Positions 1 to 5,830 of a stretch of 9,254 bases of DNA are shown one piece after another. The stretch lies in contig FR898174.1 in the NCBI GenBank assembly GCA_000437395.1, forward strand, positions 18,667 to 27,920, written 5' to 3'. The DNA comes from Clostridium sp. CAG:288. Its GTDB lineage: Bacteria > Bacillota_I > Bacilli_A > RFN20 > CAG-288. The notes beneath the pieces are model-generated. The model was not told the origin of the DNA, did no database searches, and saw nothing but the letters and a program-made list of their open reading frames with translations. Numbering within the stretch: position 1 is the stretch's first letter; each line of letters begins with the position of its first letter. Both the position numbers and the translations under genes were made by a program.

Positions 1-399
1 CTCCTCAAGTGAGCCTTCATAATAAATAGCATTTAAATTTTCACAATATACAAAAGCCTGAGAGTCAACATATGTAAGACTATGAGGTAAAATAATTGAA
101 TTTAATCTTGTACATTTATAAAAACTTCTATTACCAATTCTTAGTAAACTTGCTGATAAATTAATTTCTGCTAGTCTTGTACATCCATAAAACGCACTAT
201 CTTCTATTTCTGTTACATTTGCTGGTATATCTACACATTCTAAACTCTCGCATTTATAAAATGCTCCATTACCGATTTTAGTAACACTAGAAGGAATTTC
301 TACACTTTTTAAATTAGTACATTTATAAAATAATCTAAAACTAATTTCACTTAAGCCTTCAGGAAGTTTAGCATTGATCAAATTAGTATAGTTTGAAAA
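1..399 (-). repeat. 69-bp coding repeats encoding BspA-type LRRs
   Basis: The coding sequence shows a regular 69-bp period. The near-identical block that encodes the F-Y-K-C part of each repeat recurs on the plus strand at 113-120, 182-189, 251-258 and 320-327. Each period encodes one 23-residue leucine-rich repeat. Identity between units is highest in this short block and low elsewhere, as expected of an old protein repeat rather than a recent DNA amplification. Confidence 0.85.
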
Positions 400-1479
400 T
401 AACGAATCGTCTAAAACAGTAACAGGAAGATTATTATGAGTATTTGGTATATCTACAGTGTAAACTTTACGAACATCATCTATGTTTATACCTGTAACAG
501 CATAGGATTTATTATCGTTATTTAATTCAAAAATAAGATCTTCTTCAGTAATATTTTTCAATTCTTTAGGCTTAACATATCCACAAATTTCACAAACAAA
601 TCTCGTTTCAGTTTCTTTGAATTCATGTTCAGCATAATTTTCATTTTCGTCACATCCATCGCAAGCGTGCCAATGACAATTATCATCATATGACCACTCT
701 TTTGAATAATTGTGCTCATGAACTGGTGGCAAAACAATTTCATCAACATCATAGTTAAAAGTTAAAGTTGAAGGAATAGAATTATCTTCATATGTCAATG
801 TATAAGTAATTGACGAAACTTTATTTTCATCATTAAAGTACATTACTACATTTTTCATTTTTCTTACATAGCCTATACCTTCAATATATGGCATCTCTAT
901 TTCATCTGCTGAATAACTATTTGTTTCTTTATCGTATGTAAACAAATTATATTTACCAACATAAAGCAAATTAGAATTTCTATAATCATCGTAGCCTGCT
1001 TTATTAAATTCACCCTTTTTCCAAATATTGTCATCGTTATTATAAAGTAAATAATAAGTATCATTAGATTTAACAAAGTAATATATATAACCTGAAAACA
1101 TGCTATTTTTTATATATAGACTTATAAAATCGTTATAACAAGTAAATGTATATGAAGACTTTTCTGAATCATTTATTTGTTCTTCAGTAAGAGAATAATT
1201 TAACGTTGTAAATGAAGTAAATAAATTATCCCATTCTGTTTCAGTTAGTGCTCTATGCTCTACTGAACTAGAACTGCTACTTGAAGAACTGGTATGAGAA
1301 GAGCTACTACTAGATATTGTTGATGTAGAACTACTTATAGAAGTAGAGCTAGTGACAGTATTAGTACTAGAAACAGAACTACTAATACTTGTTGAACTTG
1401 GGCTAGTAATTGAATTAGATCCACATGAGACTAATAATAAAGATAATAAAATTAAATTTGCTTTTAAAAGTTTTTTCAT
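1..1479 (-). CDS. BspA-like leucine-rich-repeat lipoprotein, C-terminus beyond left edge (partial)
   Basis: The frame is open from an ATG at 1479 to the left edge, giving 493 codons with no stop, so the C-terminus is missing. It starts with a lipoprotein signal peptide (Lys-rich start, Leu-rich core, lipobox LVSC, Cys19). An almost pure Ser/Thr linker follows (about residues 21-71), then an unrecognised domain (about 77-250). A Cys/His module comes next: H254, H256, H269, H271, C273, C276, H285, then C296-x2-C299. At least five LRR_5 repeats of exactly 23 residues start at F361, F384, F407, F430 and F453, with a sixth begun at F476 (pattern F-Y-x-C-x-x-L-x-x-I-x-L-P). An AGGAG ribosome site at 1489-1493 supports the start. 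BspA-type proteins are known surface adhesins that bind host or matrix proteins, so an exported adhesive or sensing role is likely but inferred. The gene has its own leader after the terminator of the upstream operon. Confidence 0.9.
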   Translation of the reverse strand, partial: MKKLLKANLILLSLLLVSCGSNSITSPSSTSISSSVSSTNTVTSSTSISSSTSTISSSSSSHTSSSSSSSSSVEHRALTETEWDNLFTSFTTLNYSLTEEQINDSEKSSYTFTCYNDFISLYIKNSMFSGYIYYFVKSNDTYYLLYNNDDNIWKKGEFNKAGYDDYRNSNLLYVGKYNLFTYDKETNSYSADEIEMPYIEGIGYVRKMKNVVMYFNDENKVSSITYTLTYEDNSIPSTLTFNYDVDEIVLPPVHEHNYSKEWSYDDNCHWHACDGCDENENYAEHEFKETETRFVCEICGYVKPKELKNITEEDLIFELNNDNKSYAVTGINIDDVRKVYTVDIPNTHNNLPVTVLDDSLFSNYTNLINAKLPEGLSEISFRLFYKCTNLKSVEIPSSVTKIGNGAFYKCESLECVDIPANVTEIEDSAFYGCTRLAEINLSASLLRIGNRSFYKCTRLNSIILPHSLTYVDSQAFVYCENLNAIYYEGSLEE

Positions 1480-1533
1480 TATAGTTTTCTCCTATTTTAA
1501 CTACCACTTTGTTGGTAAATCACTAACGTATTG

Positions 1534-1561
1534 CATATAAATCAATTTTCTTAAAATGCAA
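1534..1561 (-). promoter_or_regulatory. Possible promoter of the LRR lipoprotein gene
   Basis: On the minus strand TTGCAT (1556-1561) and TATATG (1534-1539) are separated by 16 bases, a weak match to a housekeeping promoter. The -35 element would overlap the T-run of the preceding terminator. A small inverted repeat (TACCA...TGGTA, 1502-1517) would lie in the leader upstream of the ribosome site. In this A+T-rich DNA such matches are common, so this is only a candidate. Confidence 0.25.
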
Positions 1562-1580
1562 AAAAGGCTATATTAGCCTT
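1560..1580 (-). terminator. Intrinsic terminator after the FN3-like lipoprotein gene
   Basis: Read on the minus strand, the sequence forms a 7-bp stem (AAGGCTA/TAGCCTT) with a 3-base loop, and the 3' arm runs into six consecutive T. It begins one base after the TAA stop of the gene at 1582-2565. It should end the three-gene zinc-ribbon/lipoprotein transcript and separate it from the LRR lipoprotein gene. Confidence 0.75.
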
Positions 1581-1581
1581 A

Positions 1582-2565
1582 TTACGAATTTCTATTTGTA
1601 TAGATATTATTTGCCCATCTTTGCAGATCACCTTCTAATACATAGAAATCAGATTCTTGAACATTTCTAGATTCAATATTTTGGAGAGCTGTTGTATAGC
1701 TTGCTTTCTCTGACATACCTGAGTTTAAAATTGTACAATCAAGTGTAGAATAAATATATTTGATACTACCATTTTTTTCTAATCTATATGTTCCATATAT
1801 TGTATATTCACCATATCCATCATATTTAACAATGCTTGAAACTATTTCAAAGTTATAGCCCATTTGTCTATATTCTTCCATTTGTCCAACATATTCACTT
1901 GAGTTTATAAAATAATACGCTGAATCATATTCAGCAGCTTCATAATTAGCTTGTCTATAAGTTACTTTATTAACATCTAAAGACAAAACTTGACTTAAAG
2001 TTTCAATTGGCTCATTAAAACCAATTTTATATATTTTAACAAATTCAGTAGTTACTTTTTCAGAAACATTTGTATACTTTGAAGATGGAGCAACATAAAC
2101 ATTAGTAACTGCATATAAGTATCCATCAGAAATATATAAGCCATTAACGCGAACTATGTTATCTTCTGTAAGCCTTCTTAAAAATATACTTACAGTCGAT
2201 TCTGATATTACACTTTTATCAAAATCGTATGTAAAGATTTTTACGTTTGAAGGATAGTATGAACTATTTGTTTGTGATAAAGCTTTAATACCGACATAAA
2301 CAGTAAAATCACTTGGCAAGTAATAATAACTATTAACTGGAGTTGTAAATGTTTCACCACCAATTCTTACTTCATAAGAATCAGCATGTTCAACAGGATT
2401 CCACTTAAAGCATCTTGTTTTTTCATTATATGTTAAATTTGTAGGTGTTTTTAAGTCATTAGCTACATGTTCTATTTCATTTGGACTTTTAAATCCACCA
2501 AGTTGACAACTAGTTAATAAAACTAAAGATATGCTAGTTATTATAATATTTAATTTATTTTTCAT
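1582..2565 (-). CDS. Lipoprotein with an FN3-like domain, unknown function
   Basis: The 327-residue product has a lipoprotein signal peptide with lipobox LTSC (Cys20), so it should be anchored to the outer face of the membrane. Residues about 41-107 resemble a fibronectin type III fold: P41-x2-L44, W55, A61, Y64-x-V66, then a Y-x-V-x-I-K-A-like strand near residues 80-95. Residues about 115-327 are not recognised. They are rich in Tyr, Ser and Val, look beta-rich, and have no catalytic motif that I can see. The ATG is 2 bp after the stop of the upstream zinc-ribbon gene. There is only a distant AGAAGG ribosome site about 13 bases before it, so translational coupling is likely. It is the last gene of a three-gene unit closed by the terminator at 1560-1580. 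A partner role for the two zinc-ribbon membrane proteins is inferred from cotranscription only. Confidence 0.88.
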   Translation of the reverse strand: MKNKLNIIITSISLVLLTSCQLGGFKSPNEIEHVANDLKTPTNLTYNEKTRCFKWNPVEHADSYEVRIGGETFTTPVNSYYYLPSDFTVYVGIKALSQTNSSYYPSNVKIFTYDFDKSVISESTVSIFLRRLTEDNIVRVNGLYISDGYLYAVTNVYVAPSSKYTNVSEKVTTEFVKIYKIGFNEPIETLSQVLSLDVNKVTYRQANYEAAEYDSAYYFINSSEYVGQMEEYRQMGYNFEIVSSIVKYDGYGEYTIYGTYRLEKNGSIKYIYSTLDCTILNSGMSEKASYTTALQNIESRNVQESDFYVLEGDLQRWANNIYTNRNS

Positions 2566-2567
2566 AT

Positions 2568-3656
2568 TTATCTATTTACCTTCTTCTTACCACTTTTATA
2601 ATCTTTATAATCATATATTTCTTTATTGATTTTTTTCATTAATATTCTTTGTGTACATCCAACAATAAAGTAAATTACAATAAATACACTTGGAATAATT
2701 ATTGTGAAGCTAATATGACCACTTGAAATAAAATAGAGCATTATATATAAAGCAAATGTTATATACGGTCCAACTATAAACCAAAAAAATAAGGACTGAC
2801 CAGTTTTATCCTTATCACCATTTTGTTGATCAAATTTATTTTTATTAACATATTCATCCATTGATGAGGTATCAAGATATTTATTAGTAAATTTATATTT
2901 ATCATTTGCAAATTTAGAAATGTTTTTTCTATTCATAAACGCTTTTACTATAAATTTAATTGCGTAATATATAAATGATATGAAACTTAAACTTGCTATT
3001 ATAAAAAGAAAGTCAAAAAATACCGCATAATTTAATGTTGTTTTAAATTGTTCAATCATTTCTTTTAAAGCTATTATTGAATAATCAAAACTTGAATAAT
3101 ATATTTGCTCAATTTTATCATCAATTTTAACATTAAAATAAATTGTTGGGACAAACAAAAATAAAACATTTGCAATTAAATAAATTACATTACCAAATAT
3201 TCTTATATTTAAATATTTAGTTAATTTTGTTTCTAAATTACTTAAAAATTCTTTATCATTGTTAGTATTTTGTAAAGAAGGTGAAGTAGTATCTTTAGCT
3301 ATAACAATTGGTTTTTCTTCTATCTCTTTTTCAATTTTTACTGGTTGAACTTTTTCGACTTTTTTCTCTTCTTTAAATACTTCAGGTTTAACCTTTTCTT
3401 CTAAAACCAGTTCTTCTTTTATAGGTTTTGCTATAGGAGCAGCTACTTGCTTATTAACTGGTTCATTTATAGTTTTTTTAACTTGTTCCTTAGGAGTGCC
3501 ACATTTTGGGCAAAAACTAAAATCACTTTTATAAGAAAAGCCACATTTTGAACATGTGATTAGCTTATTCTCTTTAGCTATTGGTTTACCACAATGCGGA
3601 CAAAAATTTAAATCTCCTTCAAACTCTTTATTACAAAACGAACACTTTGACTTCAT
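2568..3656 (-). CDS. Double zinc-ribbon membrane protein (paralogue 2)
   Basis: The 362-residue protein starts with two zinc ribbons, each two CxxC knuckles: C5/C8 with C19/C22, and C35/C38 with C49/C52. A Lys/Glu/Pro-rich, probably extended linker follows (about 54-145). Four hydrophobic segments are then visible (about 153-174, 209-235, 289-311 and 315-337), with a charged loop of about 50 residues between the second and third and a basic C-terminal tail. With no signal peptide and four segments, the ribbons and tail should both face the cytoplasm. Over the first 53 residues 40 match the neighbour at 3666-4613, and the membrane layout is the same, so the two arose by tandem duplication. The ATG lies 9 bp after the upstream stop, with an AGG about 8 bases before it. 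Zinc-ribbon heads of this type usually bind Zn and mediate protein or nucleic-acid contacts; the function here is unknown. Confidence 0.88.
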   Translation of the reverse strand: MKSKCSFCNKEFEGDLNFCPHCGKPIAKENKLITCSKCGFSYKSDFSFCPKCGTPKEQVKKTINEPVNKQVAAPIAKPIKEELVLEEKVKPEVFKEEKKVEKVQPVKIEKEIEEKPIVIAKDTTSPSLQNTNNDKEFLSNLETKLTKYLNIRIFGNVIYLIANVLFLFVPTIYFNVKIDDKIEQIYYSSFDYSIIALKEMIEQFKTTLNYAVFFDFLFIIASLSFISFIYYAIKFIVKAFMNRKNISKFANDKYKFTNKYLDTSSMDEYVNKNKFDQQNGDKDKTGQSLFFWFIVGPYITFALYIMLYFISSGHISFTIIIPSVFIVIYFIVGCTQRILMKKINKEIYDYKDYKSGKKKVNR

Positions 3657-3665
3657 AATTCTAAC

Positions 3666-4613
3666 CTATTTCTTATTAACAATTTTCTTCAAATTTCTAT
3701 TCATAAAGAAATCTATAACTAAGCAAACAACAAAGAGTATGAAGAAAAGTATTGGAAATGTAATTAAACCACTAATCTTTTCATAAAAGAATTTACCGTC
3801 AAACATATTATTAAAAATAATCATTAAAATCGTTAATAAAAATAATCCCGAGACAGCATTATAAAATAATTTATTCTTATTTAATAATTGATTTGCTCTT
3901 TCAGTTTTTCTTATATAAGATTTAACTACATCTTCGTCTTTTTTAGATACTAATTCATAAGTACTTCTCGAAGCCTCTTCAATATCTTGTATTTTTTTTA
4001 TTTCTTTTACTAAGTAATAAATTGTAAACCCTAAAATGACAATAGAGTATATTGTTATAAATACAGAATAAAATCCTAAAGAATCTGCTCTAAAAAGATT
4101 CTTTATATTTAAAATAGCCAATTTAAAGAATGACATATGAACTAAAGAATCATTTGATCCAATTTCAACAAGGAATGGAATAAATATATATAATAAGATA
4201 AATAAAGTTATAGATCCAAACATTGCAATACGAACATATACATCTTTTCTTACTTCTTCTTGGAAACTTTTTTGTTGATATAACTCTAAACCTTCTTCAT
4301 TATTTTCTTCAATTGGAGCACTTTTAAATGCTTCTTTTTTAAAGAAAGGTATATTTAAATTAAATTTCTTTTTTTCAACTACTTTTTCTTCTTTAGGAGC
4401 ACTACTATTAACTTCGACAATTGGTGTATCGTCAGCTATTGTACTTGTCTTTTCACCACACTTTGGACAAAAACTATAGTCGCTTTCATACGAATAGCCA
4501 CATTTTGGACACGTTACTGTCTTATTGCCAGTTTCTATTGGCTTTCCACATTTTGGACAAAAGTTTAAGTCGCCTTCAAACTCTTGACCACAATTTGAAC
4601 ACTTTGATTTCAT
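3666..4613 (-). CDS. Double zinc-ribbon membrane protein (paralogue 1)
   Basis: Counted from the chosen start, the product has 315 residues. Two N-terminal zinc ribbons have the same spacing as the next gene (C5/C8, C19/C22, C35/C38, C49/C52). A charged Lys/Glu-rich linker (about 54-120) leads to four hydrophobic segments (about 127-147, 172-193, 240-260 and 274-296) and a basic tail. I chose the ATG at 4613 because an AAGGGG ribosome site (4620-4625) sits 6 bases upstream and because it aligns exactly with the start of the paralogue. The frame stays open upstream, with an ATG at 4649 and a TTG at 4679, but these would add residues absent from the paralogue, and the TTG is part of the promoter -35. 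It is the first gene of a unit that continues into 2568-3656 and 1582-2565. A cytoplasmic metal-binding head on a membrane anchor is clear; its partner or task is not. Confidence 0.88.
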   Translation of the reverse strand: MKSKCSNCGQEFEGDLNFCPKCGKPIETGNKTVTCPKCGYSYESDYSFCPKCGEKTSTIADDTPIVEVNSSAPKEEKVVEKKKFNLNIPFFKKEAFKSAPIEENNEEGLELYQQKSFQEEVRKDVYVRIAMFGSITLFILLYIFIPFLVEIGSNDSLVHMSFFKLAILNIKNLFRADSLGFYSVFITIYSIVILGFTIYYLVKEIKKIQDIEEASRSTYELVSKKDEDVVKSYIRKTERANQLLNKNKLFYNAVSGLFLLTILMIIFNNMFDGKFFYEKISGLITFPILFFILFVVCLVIDFFMNRNLKKIVNKK

Positions 4614-4619
4614 AAAATT

Positions 4620-4625
4620 CCCCTT
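4620..4625 (-). promoter_or_regulatory. Ribosome binding site fixing the start of the first zinc-ribbon gene
   Basis: AAGGGG on the minus strand lies 6 bases before the ATG at 4613. It decides between this start and the in-frame upstream ATG at 4649, which has only the G run 10 bases ahead of it. Confidence 0.7.
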
Positions 4626-4647
4626 TTGTATAAAATTATACTTTGAC

Positions 4648-4679
4648 ATAATAAATATACCCCCCCATTTTAATGTCAA
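4648..4679 (-). promoter_or_regulatory. Promoter-like site with a G7 tract in the spacer, ahead of the zinc-ribbon operon
   Basis: On the minus strand a perfect -35 TTGACA (4674-4679) is followed by a run of seven G (4660-4666). Two possible -10 boxes follow: TATATT (4654-4659, spacer 14) and TATTAT (4648-4653, spacer 20). Neither has the optimal 17-base spacing. A 7-bp inverted repeat (TTGACAT/ATGTCAA, 4643-4649 and 4673-4679) flanks the tract. The site lies 35 to 66 bases upstream of the ATG at 4613. That it is the operon promoter is inferred from position and the -35 match. Confidence 0.5.
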
Positions 4680-4769
4680 TATATTTTTTAAACATAATTC
4701 GATATGAACTGCTATTATTCAAATATGGTTTTATATTTTGTATTTTATTTTTTACTTTATAAATTTATA
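4680..4769. other. A+T-rich intergenic DNA upstream of the zinc-ribbon operon
   Basis: No gene, RNA or clear repeat is seen here. The stretch is T/A-rich and lies between the promoter-like site of the zinc-ribbon operon and the minus-strand terminator at 4770-4791. A+T-rich DNA directly upstream of a -35 element could act as an UP element, but nothing in it is specific enough to claim that. Confidence 0.4.
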
Positions 4770-4791
4770 CAAAAAAGACTCATGCCTTTTT
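4770..4791 (-). terminator. Intrinsic terminator, minus strand
   Basis: Minus-strand RNA would read AAAAAGGC, loop AUGA, then GUCUUUUUU. That gives an 8-bp stem with one G-U pair running into a U tract. It lies about 14 bases downstream of the stop of the small ORF at 4805-5011. The complementary strand has an A-C mismatch in the stem, so minus-strand use is favoured. It would end transcripts from the XRE gene and/or the small ORF before the zinc-ribbon operon promoter. Confidence 0.55.
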
Positions 4792-4804
4792 AATCAAGCA
4801 CAAG

Positions 4805-5011
4805 TCATATTGTAATTTTCAATAAAGCTATGTTATAGCTATAAAAAGCACTAATATTTATAGAACTATAATACGGAGGATTTATTCCATATACTTTAGT
4901 TCCAACATCATAAGTGTTAGTTAATTGAAAACTATTATCTTCATTAATACATTTTTGTTCAATGAATTCGTTTTTTACATAGTTTTTAGAATATTCATTA
5001 AACAATACCAT
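4805..5011 (-). CDS. Doubtful small hypothetical ORF or gene remnant
   Basis: This 68-codon frame starts at ATG 5011, with no visible Shine-Dalgarno site and a stop a few codons upstream. The product is Tyr/Asn/Ile-rich, has no signal peptide or membrane segment, and matches no family I know. In its favour are its strand (the same as the XRE gene, 50 bp downstream of it) and the terminator just after its stop. Against it are the missing ribosome site and its short length. It could be a small protein cotranscribed with the regulator, or the C-terminal remnant of a decayed gene. Confidence 0.3.
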   Translation of the reverse strand: MVLFNEYSKNYVKNEFIEQKCINEDNSFQLTNTYDVGTKVYGINPPYYSSINISAFYSYNIALLKITI

Positions 5012-5061
5012 TTCATAATGTTTTCTTAATTATTTATTATGCATAAAATAACTTTTCAAGA

Positions 5062-5646
5062 TTATAGCGCGTATGAACATGCAAATATGATAGAAGCTAT
5101 TATTAGTATTACATTTAGAGATAATAAGATATTACTAGTTATAAAAATTATTTTTTTAGTTTTATAATTTTGAATTCCAAACTTCCAAATCATATACAAA
5201 ACTATATTAGCAACACATGTAATAATAGTTATTAACGCTATTGGATTTTTATATTTTAAAGTAGCATAAATTATTGACCAATTATAAGTTATAACTTGAG
5301 GATAATATTCTCCATCAGGTATTGGATAGCTATATTCAAAGCCATGTAATAGTGGGATAAACGCAACAACGATAAAAGCAAAACATATAGTTATTCCAAC
5401 TATAAATATAATATTGTTTATAATTCTCTTTTTTCTATTAGATTCAGTTTCAACTTCATCAGTTAAATATGAAACATCAACATTATAAAAACTTGCAATT
5501 TTTTCTAATATTTCAGTAGAAGGTATAAGTAATCCACACTCATATTTAGCTATTGTAGATCTAGAAACATATATTTCTTTAGCTAATTGATTTTGAGTTA
5601 TATTCTTTTTGATTCTAAGTTTTTTTAGTTTTTCGCTAAGTTTCAT
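5062..5646 (-). CDS. XRE-family HTH regulator with three-segment membrane domain
   Basis: The 194-residue product starts with a Cro/C1-type helix-turn-helix (about residues 5-60). It has the usual landmarks: L-R-x2-K near 10-14, T17-Q-x2-L-A, a recognition helix with V-S-R-S-T-I, then Y35-E-x-G and I-P-S-T. A short charged stretch leads to three hydrophobic segments (about 75-98, 135-155 and 165-190), so the DNA-binding head is tethered to the inner face of the membrane. I chose the ATG at 5646 because GGGAG (5655-5659) precedes it by 8 bases. An in-frame ATG at 5676 would put the -10 box inside the gene. Proteins of this layout in Bacillota are poorly characterised, and some are thought to sense envelope conditions. 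It is divergent from the surface hydrolase gene at 5831, which makes that gene and itself the likely targets (inference). Confidence 0.88.
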   Translation of the reverse strand: MKLSEKLKKLRIKKNITQNQLAKEIYVSRSTIAKYECGLLIPSTEILEKIASFYNVDVSYLTDEVETESNRKKRIINNIIFIVGITICFAFIVVAFIPLLHGFEYSYPIPDGEYYPQVITYNWSIIYATLKYKNPIALITIITCVANIVLYMIWKFGIQNYKTKKIIFITSNILLSLNVILIIASIIFACSYAL

Positions 5647-5667
5647 ATTTGCTGCTCCCATACTTAG

Positions 5668-5673
5668 ATTATA
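5668..5673 (-). promoter_or_regulatory. -10 box of the XRE regulator gene
   Basis: A perfect TATAAT lies on the minus strand 22 bases before the ATG at 5646. No good -35 hexamer is found at 16-18 bases. TTGTAG with a 19-base spacer is the nearest, which suggests a weak or activator-dependent promoter. It would give a very short leader just covering the GGGAG ribosome site. Confidence 0.5.
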
Positions 5674-5707
5674 CATTTTTAAATTTCAAAAACTACAAAT
5701 CACTTAT

Positions 5708-5722
5708 AAGAACACTGTTCTT
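5708..5722. promoter_or_regulatory. Perfect 15-bp palindrome, candidate operator
   Basis: AAGAACA-C-TGTTCTT is a perfect inverted repeat with 7-bp arms and one central base. It lies between the divergent XRE regulator and the surface hydrolase gene, 35 to 54 bp from the -10 box of the regulator. Position and symmetry suit an XRE dimer site. On the plus strand it is also followed by a T run (5721-5726), so it could instead act as a weak terminator hairpin for plus-strand transcripts. It resembles a Gram-positive LexA box (GAAC-N4-GTTC) but has only three bases between the half-sites. Confidence 0.45.
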
Positions 5723-5779
5723 TTTTATAAAAGTATTTTTTTTAATTATAAAGAAGGTGTAAAGTTTGCATGTAGAATG

Positions 5780-5808
5780 TTGTTTTTTACACATTTCAAT
5801 GATATTCT
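5780..5808 (+). promoter_or_regulatory. Possible promoter of the surface hydrolase gene
   Basis: TTGTTT (5780-5785), a 17-base spacer and TATTCT (5803-5808) match the housekeeping pattern at three and four of six positions. The start of transcription would fall just before the AGAGGT ribosome site at 5815-5820, giving a very short leader. The match is weak. Confidence 0.35.
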
Positions 5809-5830
5809 TTGAATAGAGGTAACATTTCAA

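Noticed and set aside
558..752. Open frame of 64 codons on the minus strand
   Set aside because: It lies wholly inside the LRR lipoprotein gene in another frame, has Met-rich nonsense composition and no ribosome site.
1352..1540. Open frame of 62 codons on the plus strand
   Set aside because: It is the complement of the Ser/Thr-rich linker of the LRR lipoprotein, whose low-complexity codons leave the reverse strand free of stops.
4614..4679. N-terminal extension of the first zinc-ribbon protein from a TTG at 4679 or an ATG at 4649
   Set aside because: The TTG is part of the TTGACA -35 element. The ATG at 4649 would add 12 residues not found in the paralogue. The ATG at 4613 has a well-spaced AAGGGG and aligns with the paralogue.
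4805..5011. N-P-P-Y in the small ORF as a DNA adenine methyltransferase motif
   Set aside because: The four residues stand alone. The 68-residue frame has no S-adenosylmethionine-binding motif and no methyltransferase-like context.
5037..5046. Palindrome TTATGCATAA downstream of the XRE gene
   Set aside because: It is short, has no loop or T tract to act as a terminator, and such palindromes are expected by chance in A+T-rich DNA.
5647..5676. Start of the XRE regulator at the in-frame ATG 5676
   Set aside because: A TATAAT box lies at 5668-5673 and a GGGAG ribosome site sits ahead of the ATG at 5646, where the normal HTH domain begins.
5708..5722. SOS (LexA) box
   Set aside because: The half-sites GAAC and GTTC are separated by three bases rather than the four of the Gram-positive LexA consensus, and no SOS gene is adjacent.
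5751..5775. Shine-Dalgarno-like AGAAGGTG as the start of a leader peptide
   Set aside because: The first ATG downstream is followed at once by TAG, and the next frames are short and lack conserved features.
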